A stretch of 64,000 nt of DNA from positions 2,542,001 through 2,606,000 of the forward strand of contig CP124680.1 of assembly GCA_029961745.1 (NCBI GenBank), in the 5' to 3' direction. Shown in pieces: positions 1 to 8,702 of the stretch. How positions within the stretch are numbered: position 1 is the stretch's first letter; each line of letters starts with the position of its first letter. Position numbers and translations under genes: made by a program. The notes beneath the pieces were generated by a model. It made no database searches, was not told the DNA's origin, and saw only the letters and a list, made by a program, of their open reading frames with translations. The stretch is from Nocardioides sp. L-11A (GTDB lineage: Bacteria > Actinomycetota > Actinomycetes > Propionibacteriales > Nocardioidaceae).

Positions 1-1544
1 CCGAGGCCGGCCTGGTGTCGGCCGCGATGGACGAGTCGGTCGGCGGCGGGCAGCTGCCGCGCGTCGTCCAGCAGGCCTGCTTCGCCTGGTTCCAGGCGGC
101 GAATGTGGCGACGTCGGGCTACCCGATGCTCACCATGGCCAACGCCAACCTGCTGCTCGCGCACGCCGCGCCCGAGCAGGTCGCGCGGTTCGTGCCGCCG
201 ATGCTCGACGGCCGCTGGTCCGGCACCATGTGCCTCTCCGAGCCGCAGGCCGGCTCCTCGCTGGCCGACGTCGCGACCCGCGCCGTACGCCAGGAGGACG
301 GCACCTTCCGGCTGTTCGGCAACAAGATGTGGATCTCCGGCGGCGACCACGAGCTGGGGGAGAACATCGTCCACCTGGTCCTGGCCCGGGTCGAGGGCGC
401 GCCGCCGGGCGTGAAGGGACTGTCGCTGTTCGCCACGCCGAAGTACGTCGTCGACGGGTCCGGCGCTCGCGGTGAGCGCAACGACGTCACCCTGGCCGGC
501 CTCAACCACAAGATGGGCTTCCGCGGCACCGTCAACACGGTCCTCAACTTCGGCGAGGGCCGGCACCTGCCCGGCGGGGCTCCCGGCGCCGTCGGCGAGC
601 TGGTCGGCGAGGAGGGCCGCGGCCTGGCCGTGATGTTCCACATGATGAACGAGGCCCGCATCGGTGTCGGCGCAGGCGCCGTCGCGCTCGGCTACACCGG
701 CTACCTCCGCGCCCTCGACTACGCGCGCCAGCGGGTCCAGGGGCGTCCGCTCGCCGCCAAGGACCCGGCCGCCGCACCGGTCCCGATCGTCGAGCACGCC
801 GACGTGCGCCGGATGCTGCTGGCCTCGAAGTCGTACGTCGAGGGCGGGCTCGCGCTCGTACTGCGCGCCGCCCTGCTCCTCGACGACCAGCACACCCACC
901 CCTCCGCCGAGACCCGAGCGCGGGCGGGCGCCCTGCTCGACGTACTCACGCCGATCGTGAAGAGCTGGCCCTCCCAGTGGTGCCTGGCCGCCAACGACCT
1001 CGCGATCCAGGTGCACGGCGGCTACGGCTACACCCGGGAGTACGGCGTCGAGCAGCTCTACCGCGACAACCGCCTCAATCCGATCCACGAGGGCACCCAC
1101 GGCATCCAGGCGCTCGACCTGCTGGGCCGCAAGCTCGTGATGAACCGCGGCGCCGGCCTGCAGTTGCTCGTCGAGACCGTCCACGAGACCGTCGAGCGGG
1201 CCCGCGTCACCGGTGACGACGTGCTGCGCGGCCACGCCGACCACGTCGGCGCCGCCATCGACCGGCTCGCGGCCGCCGTCGCGGCCGCCTGGGAGTCCGG
1301 CGACCCGCGGACCGCCCTGGTCAACGCCGCCACCGGCCTGGAGGCGGCCGGCCACATCGTCGTCGCGTGGCTCTGGCTCGACCAGCTCGTCGCCGCCCAC
1401 GGCAAGGAGGGTGCGTTCTACGACGGCAAGCGAGCCGCGGGCCGGTACTTCCTCACCCACGAGCTGCCGAAGACCGGACCGATGCTCGACCTCCTCGCCA
1501 GCGGCGACCAGCTGTTTAACGAGGTCGGCGCCGCCTCGCTCTGA
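1..1544 (+). CDS. Acyl-CoA dehydrogenase, 5' end outside window
   Basis: This is an FAD-dependent acyl-CoA dehydrogenase that would oxidise an acyl-CoA to the 2-enoyl-CoA. The reading frame is open from base 3, with no convincing start, so the N-terminus lies outside the window. Just over 510 codons are visible. The segment MCLSEPQAGSSLADV matches the middle-domain T/S-E-P-x-A-G-S-D motif. AIQVHGGYGYTREYGVEQLYRD is the C-terminal signature, seen here as its GGYGYTREYG core, followed by the IHEGTHGIQALDLLGRK segment. The long C-terminal extension resembles the 3-methylmercaptopropionyl-CoA dehydrogenase (DmdC)-like subgroup of about 590 aa. That subgroup is my inference from length and motif. 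It is separated by 150 nt from the next gene and need not belong to the same operon. Confidence 0.9.
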   Translation, partial: EAGLVSAAMDESVGGGQLPRVVQQACFAWFQAANVATSGYPMLTMANANLLLAHAAPEQVARFVPPMLDGRWSGTMCLSEPQAGSSLADVATRAVRQEDGTFRLFGNKMWISGGDHELGENIVHLVLARVEGAPPGVKGLSLFATPKYVVDGSGARGERNDVTLAGLNHKMGFRGTVNTVLNFGEGRHLPGGAPGAVGELVGEEGRGLAVMFHMMNEARIGVGAGAVALGYTGYLRALDYARQRVQGRPLAAKDPAAAPVPIVEHADVRRMLLASKSYVEGGLALVLRAALLLDDQHTHPSAETRARAGALLDVLTPIVKSWPSQWCLAANDLAIQVHGGYGYTREYGVEQLYRDNRLNPIHEGTHGIQALDLLGRKLVMNRGAGLQLLVETVHETVERARVTGDDVLRGHADHVGAAIDRLAAAVAAAWESGDPRTALVNAATGLEAAGHIVVAWLWLDQLVAAHGKEGAFYDGKRAAGRYFLTHELPKTGPMLDLLASGDQLFNEVGAASL

Positions 1545-1694
1545 CCGGCCGGGCCGAGAGGTGTCGTCGAGCAGGCCCGGCCTGGTCCTCGGCGGCGTCG
1601 GGCGCGTGCGTCGTGCCCCTCTTGCGCGCCGTCGCATGCGCAGCTACATTCTCCCCTAATACTCGTTATTCGGGAGTGATCGGAAGCGCACGAG

Positions 1695-2897
1695 GTGGTT
1701 CGAGGAATGAACGGCAAGGCACGCAGCGGACTCTCGTCCGTCTCCCGCGTCCTGATTCCGGCACTGATGTTCCAGGCGGTGGCGATCGGGGGCGCGTACG
1801 CGACAGGACGGGAGATCATCGAGTTCGGCGCCGCGTACGGCGCTCTGGGGTGGGCGGCGGGCGCCGCGATGGCCGCGGTCGGAGCGCTGTTGGCGTTCCT
1901 CGTCTACGAGACCGCACGTCGCCACGGGCTCTTCGACTACCGGGCGATGACCCGGCATCTGATCGGCCGGGCCTACTGGCTCTTCGACGCGATCTACATC
2001 CCGTTCGCGCTCGCGATCCTGGCAGTCCTCACGTCGGCGACGGGGAACATCCTCGATGACACGCTCGGCGTTCCGTACTGGGGCGGAGTCCTGATCATCG
2101 TCGCCATCGCCGCCTGGGTCATCTTCCAGGGTACCGAGATGATGGAGCGCTTCAACGGGATCGGCACGATCGCCCTGATGGCCGGCTACGTGCTGTTCGC
2201 GATCCTCGTCATTGCCGCCCGGTGGGACCACATCGGTGACGTCTTCTCCTCTGGTGACCACGCGCTGAAGCCGGATGCCGGCATCGGTGACGCAGTCATC
2301 CTCGGTGCCGTCTATGTCGGGCTCGGCTTCGTCATCTATCCCTCGACACTCATCACCGTTCGCCACCTGCGCAGTCGGCGCGAGGCGGCTGTCTCCGCCC
2401 TGCTCACCGGCGGCCTGTATGTGGTCCCGTGGTTCCTCACCTATGTAGCCCTGATGGGCTACTACCCGCAGGCACGGGTCTTCGACGCGCCTGTCCCGTG
2501 GCTGACCATGCTCAGCGACGCGGATCGCTGGGTCGTCGTCCTGTACGGCGTACTCGTGGGCTGGACCCTGGTGGCCACGGCCGTCGGCCTGATCCAGTCC
2601 GTGCTGGTCCGCATCGACCTCAACCTCGCCGAGCTACAGCGTCCGGCGATCGGCGCGTCCGTGCGGACCGCCGTGATCTTCGCCGCGCTCGGAACGGGGG
2701 CGCTGCTGTCGGCGATCGGCATCATTGACCTGATCGCGATCGGCTACCTGGTCGGCGCGGTCGCGCTGATCGTGGTGTTCGGTATCCCCCTCTTCGTGCG
2801 GAGCGCGAAGTACCTGTGGCGGGAGGACCCGGAGACGCCCACACCTGCCCCCGATGCCGCCCGAGCCAGGACGGGGAAGGGGACGGGGAGATCATGA
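1695..2897 (+). CDS. YkvI-like multi-pass membrane protein, putative transporter
   Basis: A 400-aa integral membrane protein with about ten hydrophobic segments, starting at LIPALMFQAVAIGGAYATG and ending before a charged Pro/Ala-rich tail. The arrangement GGAYATGREI in the first helix and the overall pattern recall the YkvI family, which has a LeuT-like fold and no experimentally settled substrate. The GTG at 1695 has a GGAAG about 8 nt upstream. An ATG four codons later (1707) is an alternative. The stop codon overlaps the next start (ATGA). As the first gene of a run of acyl-CoA genes it could bring in the acid that the downstream ligases activate. That role is inference from position only. 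Confidence 0.75.
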   Translation: MVRGMNGKARSGLSSVSRVLIPALMFQAVAIGGAYATGREIIEFGAAYGALGWAAGAAMAAVGALLAFLVYETARRHGLFDYRAMTRHLIGRAYWLFDAIYIPFALAILAVLTSATGNILDDTLGVPYWGGVLIIVAIAAWVIFQGTEMMERFNGIGTIALMAGYVLFAILVIAARWDHIGDVFSSGDHALKPDAGIGDAVILGAVYVGLGFVIYPSTLITVRHLRSRREAAVSALLTGGLYVVPWFLTYVALMGYYPQARVFDAPVPWLTMLSDADRWVVVLYGVLVGWTLVATAVGLIQSVLVRIDLNLAELQRPAIGASVRTAVIFAALGTGALLSAIGIIDLIAIGYLVGAVALIVVFGIPLFVRSAKYLWREDPETPTPAPDAARARTGKGTGRS

Positions 2898-3316
2898 CCG
2901 CGACGCCCGCGCCCGCCTGGCGCAGATCCGTGCCGCTGAGGTTCCGGGACTTCGACTACCTGGGACACATGACCGCTTCGTCGTACCTCGCGCTGTTGGA
3001 GGAGAACCGGGTCGAATGGCTCGCAGGGACGGATCCGGACGGTCGGCCCGGCTATGTGGTCGCCACTCAGGAGCTGACCTTTCACCGGGAGATCCTGCCC
3101 GCGGACGGCCCGGTCGCGATCACCGTGACCGGACGACCGGTCAGTGCCCGGAGCTACGAGGTCCACGAGACGATCGCCGGCGCCACCGGTCACCTGCACG
3201 CCACGTCACGAGCCCGCCTGGTCGGCTGGGACCGCGAACGCCGGGCCCCCCGCCCGCTCACGCAGGTCGAGCTCGCTCTTCTGGAGGGTCGCGCCGAGAT
3301 TCGGACCGGCGTCTAG
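2894..3316 (+). CDS. Hot-dog fold acyl-CoA thioesterase (4HBT-like)
   Basis: A 140-aa hot-dog thioesterase, the usual size for the 4HBT/FadM group. PLRFRDFDYLGHMTASSYL gives the D-x-D-x-x-G-H-M catalytic segment on the first strands, followed by the long helix LALLEENRVEWL. It would hydrolyse a small acyl-CoA or recycle CoA for the pathway. The ATG at 2894 overlaps the stop of the membrane protein by 4 nt and is preceded by GGGGAG. The gap to the TetR gene is 44 nt, so all three probably share a transcript. Confidence 0.8.
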   Translation: MTATPAPAWRRSVPLRFRDFDYLGHMTASSYLALLEENRVEWLAGTDPDGRPGYVVATQELTFHREILPADGPVAITVTGRPVSARSYEVHETIAGATGHLHATSRARLVGWDRERRAPRPLTQVELALLEGRAEIRTGV

Positions 3317-3360
3317 GACCATGGTTGCGCCCACGAATAGCGATTCTTAGAGGGAGCAGC

Positions 3361-4002
3361 ATGAACCGGCCTGCCAAGCCCACCGACTCCGAGACGAAGG
3401 ACGCGATCGTCACGGCGTCAGCCCGCCTCTTCTCCGAGCGGGGTTACGCCCGTACGAAGGTCATCGACATCGCGAAGGCGGTCGGGATCACCCCGCCCTC
3501 GCTGTACTGGCACTTCGGTTCCAAGGAGGAGATCCTCTTCGAGTACCTGCGCAGTCGGCTCGAGCTGTTCGACACGCGCATGGAGTCCGTTCTCGACGGG
3601 ATCGACACCCCGACCGATCGTCTCCGGGCCGTGGCCACGGCCCATACCAGCGCCCAGATCGAGTTCCGCGACCAAGCTCAGGCCGTGCTCTCCATGACTC
3701 ACTCGTCGACCCAGTTGGCTTCGGATCTGTCGCCGGAGCATCTCGAGGAGGTCCGCGCCCTGACCCGGCGGCACATCGACCGCGCTCGAGAGATCGTGCG
3801 CGCCGGCGTCGCATCCGGCGAGTTCCGTGTCCCCGACGTCACCGCACTCGCTTTCGCCGTGCTCAACGTCTGCGAATACACCGCGCTGTGGTTCCGGCCC
3901 GAGGGCGGGACCACAGCAGCCACGGTGGCAGCGGCCAACGGCGAGTTCGCCGTCCGCATGGCCACCGGTGGCTCCGACCGAGAAGGCTCAGGATCACCAT
4001 GA
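3361..4002 (+). CDS. TetR/AcrR family transcriptional regulator
   Basis: A 213-aa TetR-type repressor. The N-terminal DNA-binding domain (about residues 10-57) is clear: AIVTASARLFSERGYARTKV, then the helix-turn-helix IDIAKAVGITPPSLYWHFGSKEEI. The C-terminal ligand domain looks like the fatty-acid-responsive KstR2/FadR-like group (TetR_C), which often binds an acyl-CoA intermediate of the pathway it controls. AGAGGGAGCAGC upstream of the ATG is a good ribosome site. The stop overlaps the following ligase start (ATGA). It probably regulates the surrounding carboxylase/ligase operon. The ligand is unknown. Confidence 0.88.
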   Translation: MNRPAKPTDSETKDAIVTASARLFSERGYARTKVIDIAKAVGITPPSLYWHFGSKEEILFEYLRSRLELFDTRMESVLDGIDTPTDRLRAVATAHTSAQIEFRDQAQAVLSMTHSSTQLASDLSPEHLEEVRALTRRHIDRAREIVRAGVASGEFRVPDVTALAFAVLNVCEYTALWFRPEGGTTAATVAAANGEFAVRMATGGSDREGSGSP

Positions 4003-5567
4003 CCCCCACCACTACTGCGACGCACGACCACTCGTCCGCGCCTGAACCGCCGCGGGGCGAGCTCGGACCGCTGCACGACCTCGCCCACGCCGAGGCCACC
4101 GCCCCCGACCGTCCGCTCCTGGCCTGGCGTGAGGGGGAGTGGACCGTAGCCGAGTTCGCGGCCGCGGCCCGGTCCGCGGCCGCGGAGCTGCACGACGCCG
4201 GAGTCCGCGCCGGGGACCGCGTGGCGCTGATGGCGACCAACAGCGCGGCGTCCCTGGCCGCCACCTACGGCGTGTGGATGCTCGGCGCCGTAGAGGTCGC
4301 CGTCAACGCCGAGCTGAAGGGGCCGCTCCTGGCGCACGTCCTCAGGGACTCCGCCCCGGCGCTCCTGGTCGTCTCCGCGACGCTGGCCGACACGGCGGCC
4401 CTCCAGGCGCCCCAGCTGAGCACACTGGTCCTCGAAGAACTGCGCCTGGACCGCTCCTGGACTCCGCCGGGGACATTGCCCGGTCCAGGGGACCTGGCGA
4501 GCCTGCTCTACACCTCAGGCACGACCGGACCGTCCAAGGGCGTGATGATCCCCCACGGCTACTTCTCGTACTTCGCCTCGGTGCTCGCCTCGGTGCTCGA
4601 GCTCGGGCCGGACGACACCTGCTACTTCACACTGCCGTTCTTCCACGTCGACGCCCACATCGCCGTACCGACGAGCCTGCGTCGCGGCTCCCGGATGGCG
4701 TTCGTGGAGAGGTTCAGCGTCCGTCGGTTCTGGAGCGACGTCGAGCACTTCGGCGCCACCTGGTTCGGCGCCGTCGGTTCGATGCTCTCCGCCCTGGCCA
4801 CGCAGGACGCGCCACCGGCTGCGGCGCTCGACCGGCTGCGCGTCATCCTGGCCGCGCCGATCCCGAGCGACGCGTATGCCTTCTTCGAGGACACCCTTCA
4901 GGTGCCGTTGCTGCAGATGTACGGCCAGACCGAGGCCAACGGGCCCATCTACTCCACGCTGGACCGCCGCCGCCGCGGGGCGATGGGCTGGGCCCGGGCC
5001 GACTTCGACCTGCGCGTGGTCACCGTCGAGGGTGCCGATGTCGAACCCGGCCAGGTCGGCGAGCTGCTGACGAGACCACGCCGGGAGCACATCCGGGCCC
5101 AGGGGTACTGGCGGGCCCCCGAGGCGACCGCCACAGCCTTCGCGGACGGATGGTTCCGCACGGGTGACCTGGTCCGCTGCGATGCCGACGGCTTCTGGTA
5201 CTACGCCGGCCGCTGCTCGGACAGCCTGCGCCGGCGTGGTGAGAACATCTCCGCCTTCGAGCTCGAGGCGGTCATGCGGACCGCCCCCGGCGTGCGTGAG
5301 TGCGCCGCGGTCGCGGTCCGAGACGAACTGGGCGGCGAGGACGACATCAAGGCCGTCCTGGTCGCGAGCGACGGATTCGATCCCGGCACGTTCGTCGCCC
5401 ACTGCCGTGCCCAGCTCCCGCGTTTCGCCCTCCCCCGCTATCTGGAGCTGGTCGACGAGCACCGACTCGTCCGCGGCCCCGGCACCGGCGCGGTGCAGAA
5501 GCACCTCCTGCCTTCCGGGCTGACCGCCGCCACGGTCGATCTCGAGGACCTCGGCACACCGAACTGA
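3999..5567 (+). CDS. AMP-forming acyl-CoA ligase (ANL superfamily), first copy
   Basis: A 522-aa ATP-dependent acid:CoA ligase. The adenylate-forming P-loop LLYTSGTTGPSKGV is at residues 169-182, and MYGQTEANGP is the A5 motif. WFRTGDLVRCDADGFWYYAGR is the A7 motif, seen around its TGDL, and RRRGENISAFELE is A8. A lysine near residue 501 (GAVQKHLL) takes the place of the catalytic A10 lysine. The closest familiar types are the CaiC/DhbE-like ligases. The substrate cannot be read from the sequence. The start is fixed by the 4-nt overlap with the TetR gene. The same operon holds a second ligase of the same type at 8699, suggesting that two different acids, or an acid before and after modification, are activated. 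Confidence 0.87.
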   Translation: MTPTTTATHDHSSAPEPPRGELGPLHDLAHAEATAPDRPLLAWREGEWTVAEFAAAARSAAAELHDAGVRAGDRVALMATNSAASLAATYGVWMLGAVEVAVNAELKGPLLAHVLRDSAPALLVVSATLADTAALQAPQLSTLVLEELRLDRSWTPPGTLPGPGDLASLLYTSGTTGPSKGVMIPHGYFSYFASVLASVLELGPDDTCYFTLPFFHVDAHIAVPTSLRRGSRMAFVERFSVRRFWSDVEHFGATWFGAVGSMLSALATQDAPPAAALDRLRVILAAPIPSDAYAFFEDTLQVPLLQMYGQTEANGPIYSTLDRRRRGAMGWARADFDLRVVTVEGADVEPGQVGELLTRPRREHIRAQGYWRAPEATATAFADGWFRTGDLVRCDADGFWYYAGRCSDSLRRRGENISAFELEAVMRTAPGVRECAAVAVRDELGGEDDIKAVLVASDGFDPGTFVAHCRAQLPRFALPRYLELVDEHRLVRGPGTGAVQKHLLPSGLTAATVDLEDLGTPN

Positions 5568-5580
5568 CTTACCCCGCCGA

Positions 5581-5598
5581 GCACCGCCAGCGCGGTGC
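5581..5598 (+). terminator. Hairpin in the ligase/reductase gap
   Basis: A perfect 7-bp inverted repeat (GCACCGC / GCGGTGC) with a 4-nt loop lies 13 nt after the ligase stop, in a 114-nt gap. It has no T-run. It may be a weak or factor-dependent terminator, or an RNA-processing site separating the front half of the operon (transporter to ligase) from the carboxylase half. Confidence 0.4.
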
Positions 5599-5681
5599 CG
5601 TGGCGGAGCCGTGCCCGGACGAGGTCCGTGACGCCCAGTACCGGCGCCGTCCCGTCCCGCAACCCACCAGAGGAGAACACC

Positions 5682-6851
5682 ATGCATGTCGTCGTCATCG
5701 GAGGCAGCGGCCGGGTCGGCCGCCGTTTCGTCAGCGAGATCGCCCGGCACGAGTCGGTCACGACCACGGTCGCCGACCGCGAGCGGCCCGCCGACCCCGA
5801 GCAGCGCTATGTCGAGCTCGACCTGGCCGACCCGGTCTCTCTGCGCCGAGCAGTGGAGGGAGCCGACGTGGTCGTCAACACCTCTGGCCCGTTCGACCGC
5901 TGGGGCACCGTCGTCCTGGACGCGGCCATCGAGTGCGGCGTCGACTATGTCGACGTCTGTGACGATCCCGTCCCCACGCTGGCCCTGCTGGAACGTGACG
6001 CGGCCGCCCGGGCCGCCGGCGTCCGCGCCGTCGTCGGGCTCGGCGTCAGCCCCGGACTGACCAACTTCCTGGCCGTGGTCGCCGCACGCGAGCTGCAGGA
6101 AGTCGACCTGCTCGCCACGTTCTGGGGTGACTCCCGGGAGGGCATGGAGGCGGCCGAGGCGACGGCGCTCGCCCACGGACTCGCCGCCGCTTTCCGCACC
6201 GGCCGGGCGGCGTACACCCACCTGATCGTGCAGACCTCCTCGCTGGTCCCCGTCTGGCGCTCGGGCGGGCTGGTCGACGAGCGCGCCTGGCGCACCGCCT
6301 ACCGGGTGTCCACCTCGCGTGGCGAGACCGGCGTCTACCGGGTCATCGGACACCCCGAGCCGGTGACCGTGCCGCAGACCGCGCGCGCCCGGGACTGCAT
6401 CAACATCGGCACCGTCAACATCGGCACCGACCGGCTGATGCTGCCCTTCCTGGAGCAGGTCGCGGCCGGCGAGCTGAGCGTCGAGGCTGCGCTCGACGGG
6501 ATCGCCGAGGCACTGGAGGCCGCGCCCGAGTATCTCGCCACCCCCCGGTGGGGCGAGCGCCTGCCCCGCAACATCGGGGCCGCGGCCGTGGGGCGTCGTG
6601 ACGGCGTCGCCGACGGCGTGGTCGTGTTCCCGGGCGGTCCGGTTGACGGCTCGATGAGCCTGGAGACCGCGCGCCCGGCCGTGGTCGGCGTCCTGCACCT
6701 CGACGAGGCCCTGGTCGGCGTCCATGCCCCCGAGGCCGCCTTCGGCGCCGACGCCTATCTCGCCCACTACGCGGCCGAGTACTGGGAGGGAGGCATGCCC
6801 TTCCTGCTCGACGCCGCCGGTGCCGACGCGGTCGTCGAGGTGGAGCGATGA
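5682..6851 (+). CDS. Saccharopine dehydrogenase-like NAD(P)-binding protein
   Basis: A 389-aa member of the saccharopine dehydrogenase / trans-acting enoyl-reductase-like Rossmann family. It opens with HVVVIGGSGRVGRRF (nucleotide-binding G-x-x-G-x-x-G) and continues with the family pattern DVVVNTSGPFDRWG and GVDYVDVCDDP. Such proteins reduce or oxidise C=N or C=O bonds, but most members are uncharacterised. The ATG at 5682 has AGAGGAGAA upstream. The stop overlaps the carboxyltransferase start by 4 nt, so a linked role in the carboxylase pathway is likely. A distant relative sits at 24717 beside the polyamine genes. Confidence 0.78.
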   Translation: MHVVVIGGSGRVGRRFVSEIARHESVTTTVADRERPADPEQRYVELDLADPVSLRRAVEGADVVVNTSGPFDRWGTVVLDAAIECGVDYVDVCDDPVPTLALLERDAAARAAGVRAVVGLGVSPGLTNFLAVVAARELQEVDLLATFWGDSREGMEAAEATALAHGLAAAFRTGRAAYTHLIVQTSSLVPVWRSGGLVDERAWRTAYRVSTSRGETGVYRVIGHPEPVTVPQTARARDCINIGTVNIGTDRLMLPFLEQVAAGELSVEAALDGIAEALEAAPEYLATPRWGERLPRNIGAAAVGRRDGVADGVVVFPGGPVDGSMSLETARPAVVGVLHLDEALVGVHAPEAAFGADAYLAHYAAEYWEGGMPFLLDAAGADAVVEVER

Positions 6852-8416
6852 GCTTCACCTGGCAGCGGGCCCTCGAGCGCCTCGACGAGCACCGGCAGGT
6901 CGCGCGTGCCCTCGGCGGCGAGGAACGGGTCGGGCGCCAGCACGAGCAGGGGCGTCTGACGATCCGGGAGCGGATCGCCACGATCGCCGAGTCCTTCACC
7001 GAGGTCGGCGAGTTCGCCAGCTTCCCCGTGCGGGACGCCAGCGGCGCCGACGTCGGCCGGCTCTCGTCGAGCTATGTGTGCGGCCTGGCGACCGTCGACG
7101 GCCGGCAGGTGGCGATCGGCGGCGAGGACTTCACGGTCCGCGCCGGCGCCCCGCAGACCTACCTGGACCGCTACAAGGGGGGCATGGGCGGCTTCGTGGA
7201 GGACCTCGCCCATCAGTACCGGATCCCGCTGGTCCTGTTCATGGAGGGCATCGGGGGAGATGTGTCGGCGCAGGACGAGGTCGGGCACTCCTACCTGGTC
7301 AGCTCTATGAGCTGGAAGCGCAGCCTCGAGCTGATGGGTGAGGTTCCGGTGCTGGTCGCCGTTCTCGGCTCGGCCGCCGGCGGCACGGCCGGCCGGACGG
7401 TGCTGAGCCACTTCAGCGTGATCAGCGAAGGCAGTGTCCTGTTCGCCGGAGGACCTCCGGTGGTACGTCGCGCCCTCGGCCGCGACGTCGACAAGCACGA
7501 GCTCGGCGGCGCCCGGATGCACACGTCGGTCTCGGGAGCCGTCGACAACCTGGTGGGCGACGAGGAGGCCGCGATTAGCCAGATCCGCACGGTGCTCGGC
7601 TACCTGCCGCAGAACGTGTGGGAGCTGCCGCCACGAGGCGGCAGGACCGATCCGGTGGATCGCCCCTGCGACGCGATCTTGGAGATCGTGCCCGAGAACC
7701 GGCGCCGGCCCTACCGGATGAAGGACGCGATGGCCGAGGTGGTCGACCGCGGCTCCTTCTTCGAGATGGGAGTCGACTGGGGACGGGCCGTCATCACCGC
7801 ATTCGCGCGCATCGACGGCATTCCCGTCGGTCTGGTGGGCAACAACCCGATGCACCTCGCCGGGGCCCTGGACGCCAGTGCCGCGGAGAAGCAGATCCGA
7901 TTCACCGACCTCTGCTCCACCTTCCACCTGCCGATCGTGCACTTCGTGGACGTGCCCGGCTTCATGGTCGGTCCCGAGGCCGAGCGGGGCAACGTGGTCC
8001 GGTGGGGGATGCGTGCCATCCAGGCGCTGGTGGAGGCCGAGGTCCCGGTGGTCACGATCCACGTCCGCAAGGCGTACGGGATGGCCGTGTCGGCGACCTC
8101 CGACCCCGACGCGCTCGGGCTGCGGATCGCCTGGCCCAGCTCCGAGTGGGGTGACATGCCGATCGAGGGCGGCGTCGAGGCAGGCTTCCGCCGCGAGATC
8201 GAGCAGGCCGAGGACCCCGAGGCCTTCCGCCGCGAGGTCGAGGAACGGCTGTTGGAGGCATCGGATCCGTGGAAGACCGTCGAGGCGTTCGGGATGGAGA
8301 TGATGATCGACCCCCGCGAGACCCGGCGGGTGGTCGCGGAGTTCCTCAACGCCTCTCTCCACGGCATGCGTACCCGTCTGGGACCACGCCAGAAGCCGTG
8401 GAGCATGCGTCCCTGA
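6848..8416 (+). CDS. Acyl-CoA carboxyltransferase (propionyl-CoA carboxylase beta-like)
   Basis: A 522-aa biotin-dependent carboxyltransferase subunit that moves CO2 from carboxybiotin to an acyl-CoA. The N-terminal half has RQHEQGRLTIRERI, the crotonase-fold core and the oxyanion-region GSAAGGTAGRTVLSH. The C-terminal half has DVPGFMVGPEAERGNVVRWG and VRKAYGMAVSAT, which are typical of PccB/MmdA. Length and layout match free-standing beta subunits. The real acyl-CoA substrate is unknown: the family covers propionyl-, acetyl-, methylcrotonyl- and geranyl-CoA. Biotin carrier and biotin carboxylase genes follow, so the enzyme would be complete within this operon. Confidence 0.9.
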   Translation: MSFTWQRALERLDEHRQVARALGGEERVGRQHEQGRLTIRERIATIAESFTEVGEFASFPVRDASGADVGRLSSSYVCGLATVDGRQVAIGGEDFTVRAGAPQTYLDRYKGGMGGFVEDLAHQYRIPLVLFMEGIGGDVSAQDEVGHSYLVSSMSWKRSLELMGEVPVLVAVLGSAAGGTAGRTVLSHFSVISEGSVLFAGGPPVVRRALGRDVDKHELGGARMHTSVSGAVDNLVGDEEAAISQIRTVLGYLPQNVWELPPRGGRTDPVDRPCDAILEIVPENRRRPYRMKDAMAEVVDRGSFFEMGVDWGRAVITAFARIDGIPVGLVGNNPMHLAGALDASAAEKQIRFTDLCSTFHLPIVHFVDVPGFMVGPEAERGNVVRWGMRAIQALVEAEVPVVTIHVRKAYGMAVSATSDPDALGLRIAWPSSEWGDMPIEGGVEAGFRREIEQAEDPEAFRREVEERLLEASDPWKTVEAFGMEMMIDPRETRRVVAEFLNASLHGMRTRLGPRQKPWSMRP

Positions 8417-8420
8417 CCCG

Positions 8421-8470
8421 GGGCACGCCACGAGGCGTGCCCGTCATTGCCGACCCGAGTGTCGTCGGCA
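8421..8470 (+). other. Two consecutive hairpins between carboxyltransferase and biotin carrier genes
   Basis: The 70-nt gap holds a perfect 9-bp stem (GGGCACGCC at 8421-8429, GGCGTGCCC at 8434-8442, loop ACGA). A 7-bp stem follows (TGCCGAC at 8448-8454, GTCGGCA at 8464-8470). Neither has a T-run. The ribosome site AGAGGAGA of the biotin carrier gene begins directly afterwards. They may stabilise or partly terminate the transcript and so set the ratio of the subunits. Confidence 0.5.
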
Positions 8471-8486
8471 CGAGAGGAGAACCGAC

Positions 8487-8702
8487 ATGAGTGAGCTGCG
8501 AGCAGAGTTGACCGGCAGCGTCTGGAAGATCCTGGCCGAACCGGGGACCGAGGTGACCCGGGGCCAGGAGATCATGGTCCTGGAGTCGATGAAGATGGAG
8601 ATTCCCATCGAGGCGCCCCACGACGGGACCGTGACAGACGTCGACGTGGCTGAGGGCGAGGCGGTCGAGGCCGGGACGTTGCTGGCTCGGATGAACCCGT
8701 GA
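8487..8702 (+). CDS. Stand-alone biotin carboxyl carrier protein, 71 aa
   Basis: A minimal biotinyl domain of 71 aa with the biotinylation motif ESMKMEI. The biotin-accepting lysine is K36, placed as usual about 35 residues from the C-terminus. The flanking glycine hairpins are visible (LAEPGTEVTRGQ before, APHDGTVTDVDVAEGEAV after). It would carry CO2 between the biotin carboxylase (10286) and the carboxyltransferase (6848). In most actinomycete acyl-CoA carboxylases this domain is fused to the biotin carboxylase (the AccA3-type alpha subunit), so a free carrier encoded between the other subunits is uncommon. Its last codon overlaps the next GTG start by 4 nt. Confidence 0.93.
   Translation: MSELRAELTGSVWKILAEPGTEVTRGQEIMVLESMKMEIPIEAPHDGTVTDVDVAEGEAVEAGTLLARMNP

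Noticed and set aside
5581..5598. A promoter hidden in the 114-nt gap before 5682.
   Set aside because: Only a short hairpin and a ribosome site are visible. No convincing -35/-10 pair was found, so I report the hairpin only.
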